44,792 nucleotides of DNA from a virus. The DNA is taken from positions 1-44,792 of IMG/VR virus record IMGVR_UViG_3300021425_000060; one strand, written 5' to 3'. The translations under genes and the position numbers were made by a program. The notes under the pieces were generated by a model that made no database searches, was not told where the DNA came from, and was given only the letters and a program-made list of their open reading frames with translations. Each line of letters starts with the position of its first letter. Within the stretch, counting starts at the first letter, position 1. Positions 44,021 through 44,792 of the stretch are shown piece by piece.

Positions 44021-44792
44021 CTAGTTTCCTTGTTGTTTTAATAATTCGCGCTGCATTGCGGCGTCGATACGTGACGCCGTTTGACGCTCTTGAGAAGCCA
44101 AACGTTGCTGGAATTGCTGTGAGCGCATTTGCTGGTTTTGCGCATCCAACTGTATTTTGGCCTGGTCGATCTGCTGATCGGCCTGTGCCTCTTGAGCCTT
44201 CTGTTGCAACTCGGCTTCCTTGAGCTGAACAAGAGGATCCGGGGCCCCCGCGCCAGAAAGCTGCTGCGATAGCTGGCGAACTTGCTGCAAGCCCTCCGCA
44301 ACAAACTGTGCAGTAGCCTGCTCCATCTGCATGACAGACTGAGGTGTTTCTGGTTGACCCGCCATCTGCTGAGCCGCTTGTTCGCGGGCCGCGATCTGTA
44401 CATGCTCCATAATGTGCTTTTGTAAGTTCATCGCAATCATAGGCATCTGAGACACCATCGGAGATACACCAAAGACTAAGTGAGCCGTAATGTGAGCCAT
44501 GTGGTTCTGACCTTCGAACGCGGTCATCGGCAACTGGTCCAAAGCGTTTATGTTCTCTTGTGCCGGATCTAACGGCTCTGGGATCTCCATTGGAGTCGCT
44601 TTCATCAAGCGATCTGCATCCGTTACGCCCAATGCCTCATACATATCACGGAATACCTCGTGCATATTATGAAGCTCTGGTGCTTGGGCCGCGAGCTGTA
44701 ATTTAGTTTGCGCGAGCATAATACGCTGTGACTGGCTAAATACGTTAGGATTACTAACCGGAACAACATCTACACGGTCGTCAAAGTCTTCA
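44021..44792 (-). CDS. Portal protein, C-terminal part (5' end outside window)
   Basis: The frame continues past the ATG at 44719 to the right edge of the window, giving residues such as DVVPVSNPNVFSQSQR before it, so this is the C-terminal 256 codons of a longer gene. The visible part contains ALGVTDADRLMKATPMEIPE, a helical region, and a Gln/Ala-rich tail (LKEAELQQKAQEAQADQQID). This matches the C-terminal end of portal proteins of P22-like and marine short-tailed phages; the portal is a dodecameric ring at one capsid vertex through which DNA is packaged. Terminase is expected further right. Confidence 0.75.
   Translation of the reverse strand, partial: EDFDDRVDVVPVSNPNVFSQSQRIMLAQTKLQLAAQAPELHNMHEVFRDMYEALGVTDADRLMKATPMEIPEPLDPAQENINALDQLPMTAFEGQNHMAHITAHLVFGVSPMVSQMPMIAMNLQKHIMEHVQIAAREQAAQQMAGQPETPQSVMQMEQATAQFVAEGLQQVRQLSQQLSGAGAPDPLVQLKEAELQQKAQEAQADQQIDQAKIQLDAQNQQMRSQQFQQRLASQERQTASRIDAAMQRELLKQQGN

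Noticed and set aside
1-44792. tRNA, CRISPR array, insertion sequence, integrase, reverse transcriptase (diversity-generating element), single-subunit RNA polymerase
   Set aside because: No sequence with the needed structure or motifs was seen on reading both strands; tandem repeats found are all coding repeats without unique spacers.

Overview
This window is most of the genome of a tailed double-stranded DNA phage, probably a short-tailed (podovirus-like) phage of a marine bacterium. Many of its small structural genes look like families I know mainly from uncultured marine phages. There is no rRNA, tRNA, integrase or bacterial housekeeping gene, and coding density is close to complete: no stretch of 300 bases lacks a gene. 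Gene content (family A polymerase, primase, SNF2 and UvrD helicases, P22-like portal end, endosialidase-type fibre, GroES-like gene) recalls marine podoviruses of the HMO-2011 kind. That placement is from memory, not from a search. The host cannot be read from the sequence; a Gram-negative host is implied by the spanin pair and the lipoproteins. Terminase and the front of the portal gene lie outside the window, and a membrane-protein gene is cut at the left edge.

Layout, left to right. Positions 1-2382 hold a minus-strand cluster of very small genes: membrane, secreted and zinc-ribbon proteins, an adenine methylase, and a 50-residue ribbon-helix-helix regulator. Three promoters in this cluster carry TATRCGA-type repeats, two of them in exact 10-base tandem. 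This looks like a small phage regulon. A plus-strand PD-(D/E)XK nuclease (2537-2845) converges on the replication block.

Positions 2842-9654 (minus) are replication: family A DNA polymerase with leucine at the '762' position, a small DUF6378-like protein, a UvrD-type helicase, a 48-residue sigma-region-4-like protein, an archaeo-eukaryotic-type primase, a candidate single-strand binding protein and a conserved phage protein. A promoter region at about 9694-9733 faces both ways. To its right the only other plus-strand block (9757-12234) encodes an SNF2-like ATPase, a free-standing DnaA domain IV protein and a 2OG-Fe(II) dioxygenase.

Positions 12235-44792 (minus) are the virion and lysis genes, transcribed from the right edge leftward: portal end, secreted proteins and lipoproteins, lysis cassette (two-TM holin candidate, coiled-coil membrane protein, amidase, Rz/Rz1-like spanins), GroES-like co-chaperonin, scaffold, capsid, a strong terminator, small basic and structural proteins, head-tail adaptors, tail fibres (22-residue repeat protein, S74 fibre, glycine-rich protein), the tail-hub protein, and four very large proteins likely to be internal or ejected. 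Many neighbours overlap as TAATG or ATGA, implying coupled translation.

Four genes of 45 to 50 codons (1752-1889, 2230-2382, 6555-6701, 35014-35166) were found by reading gaps by eye, and several starts were moved inward to the ATG with a ribosome-binding site.
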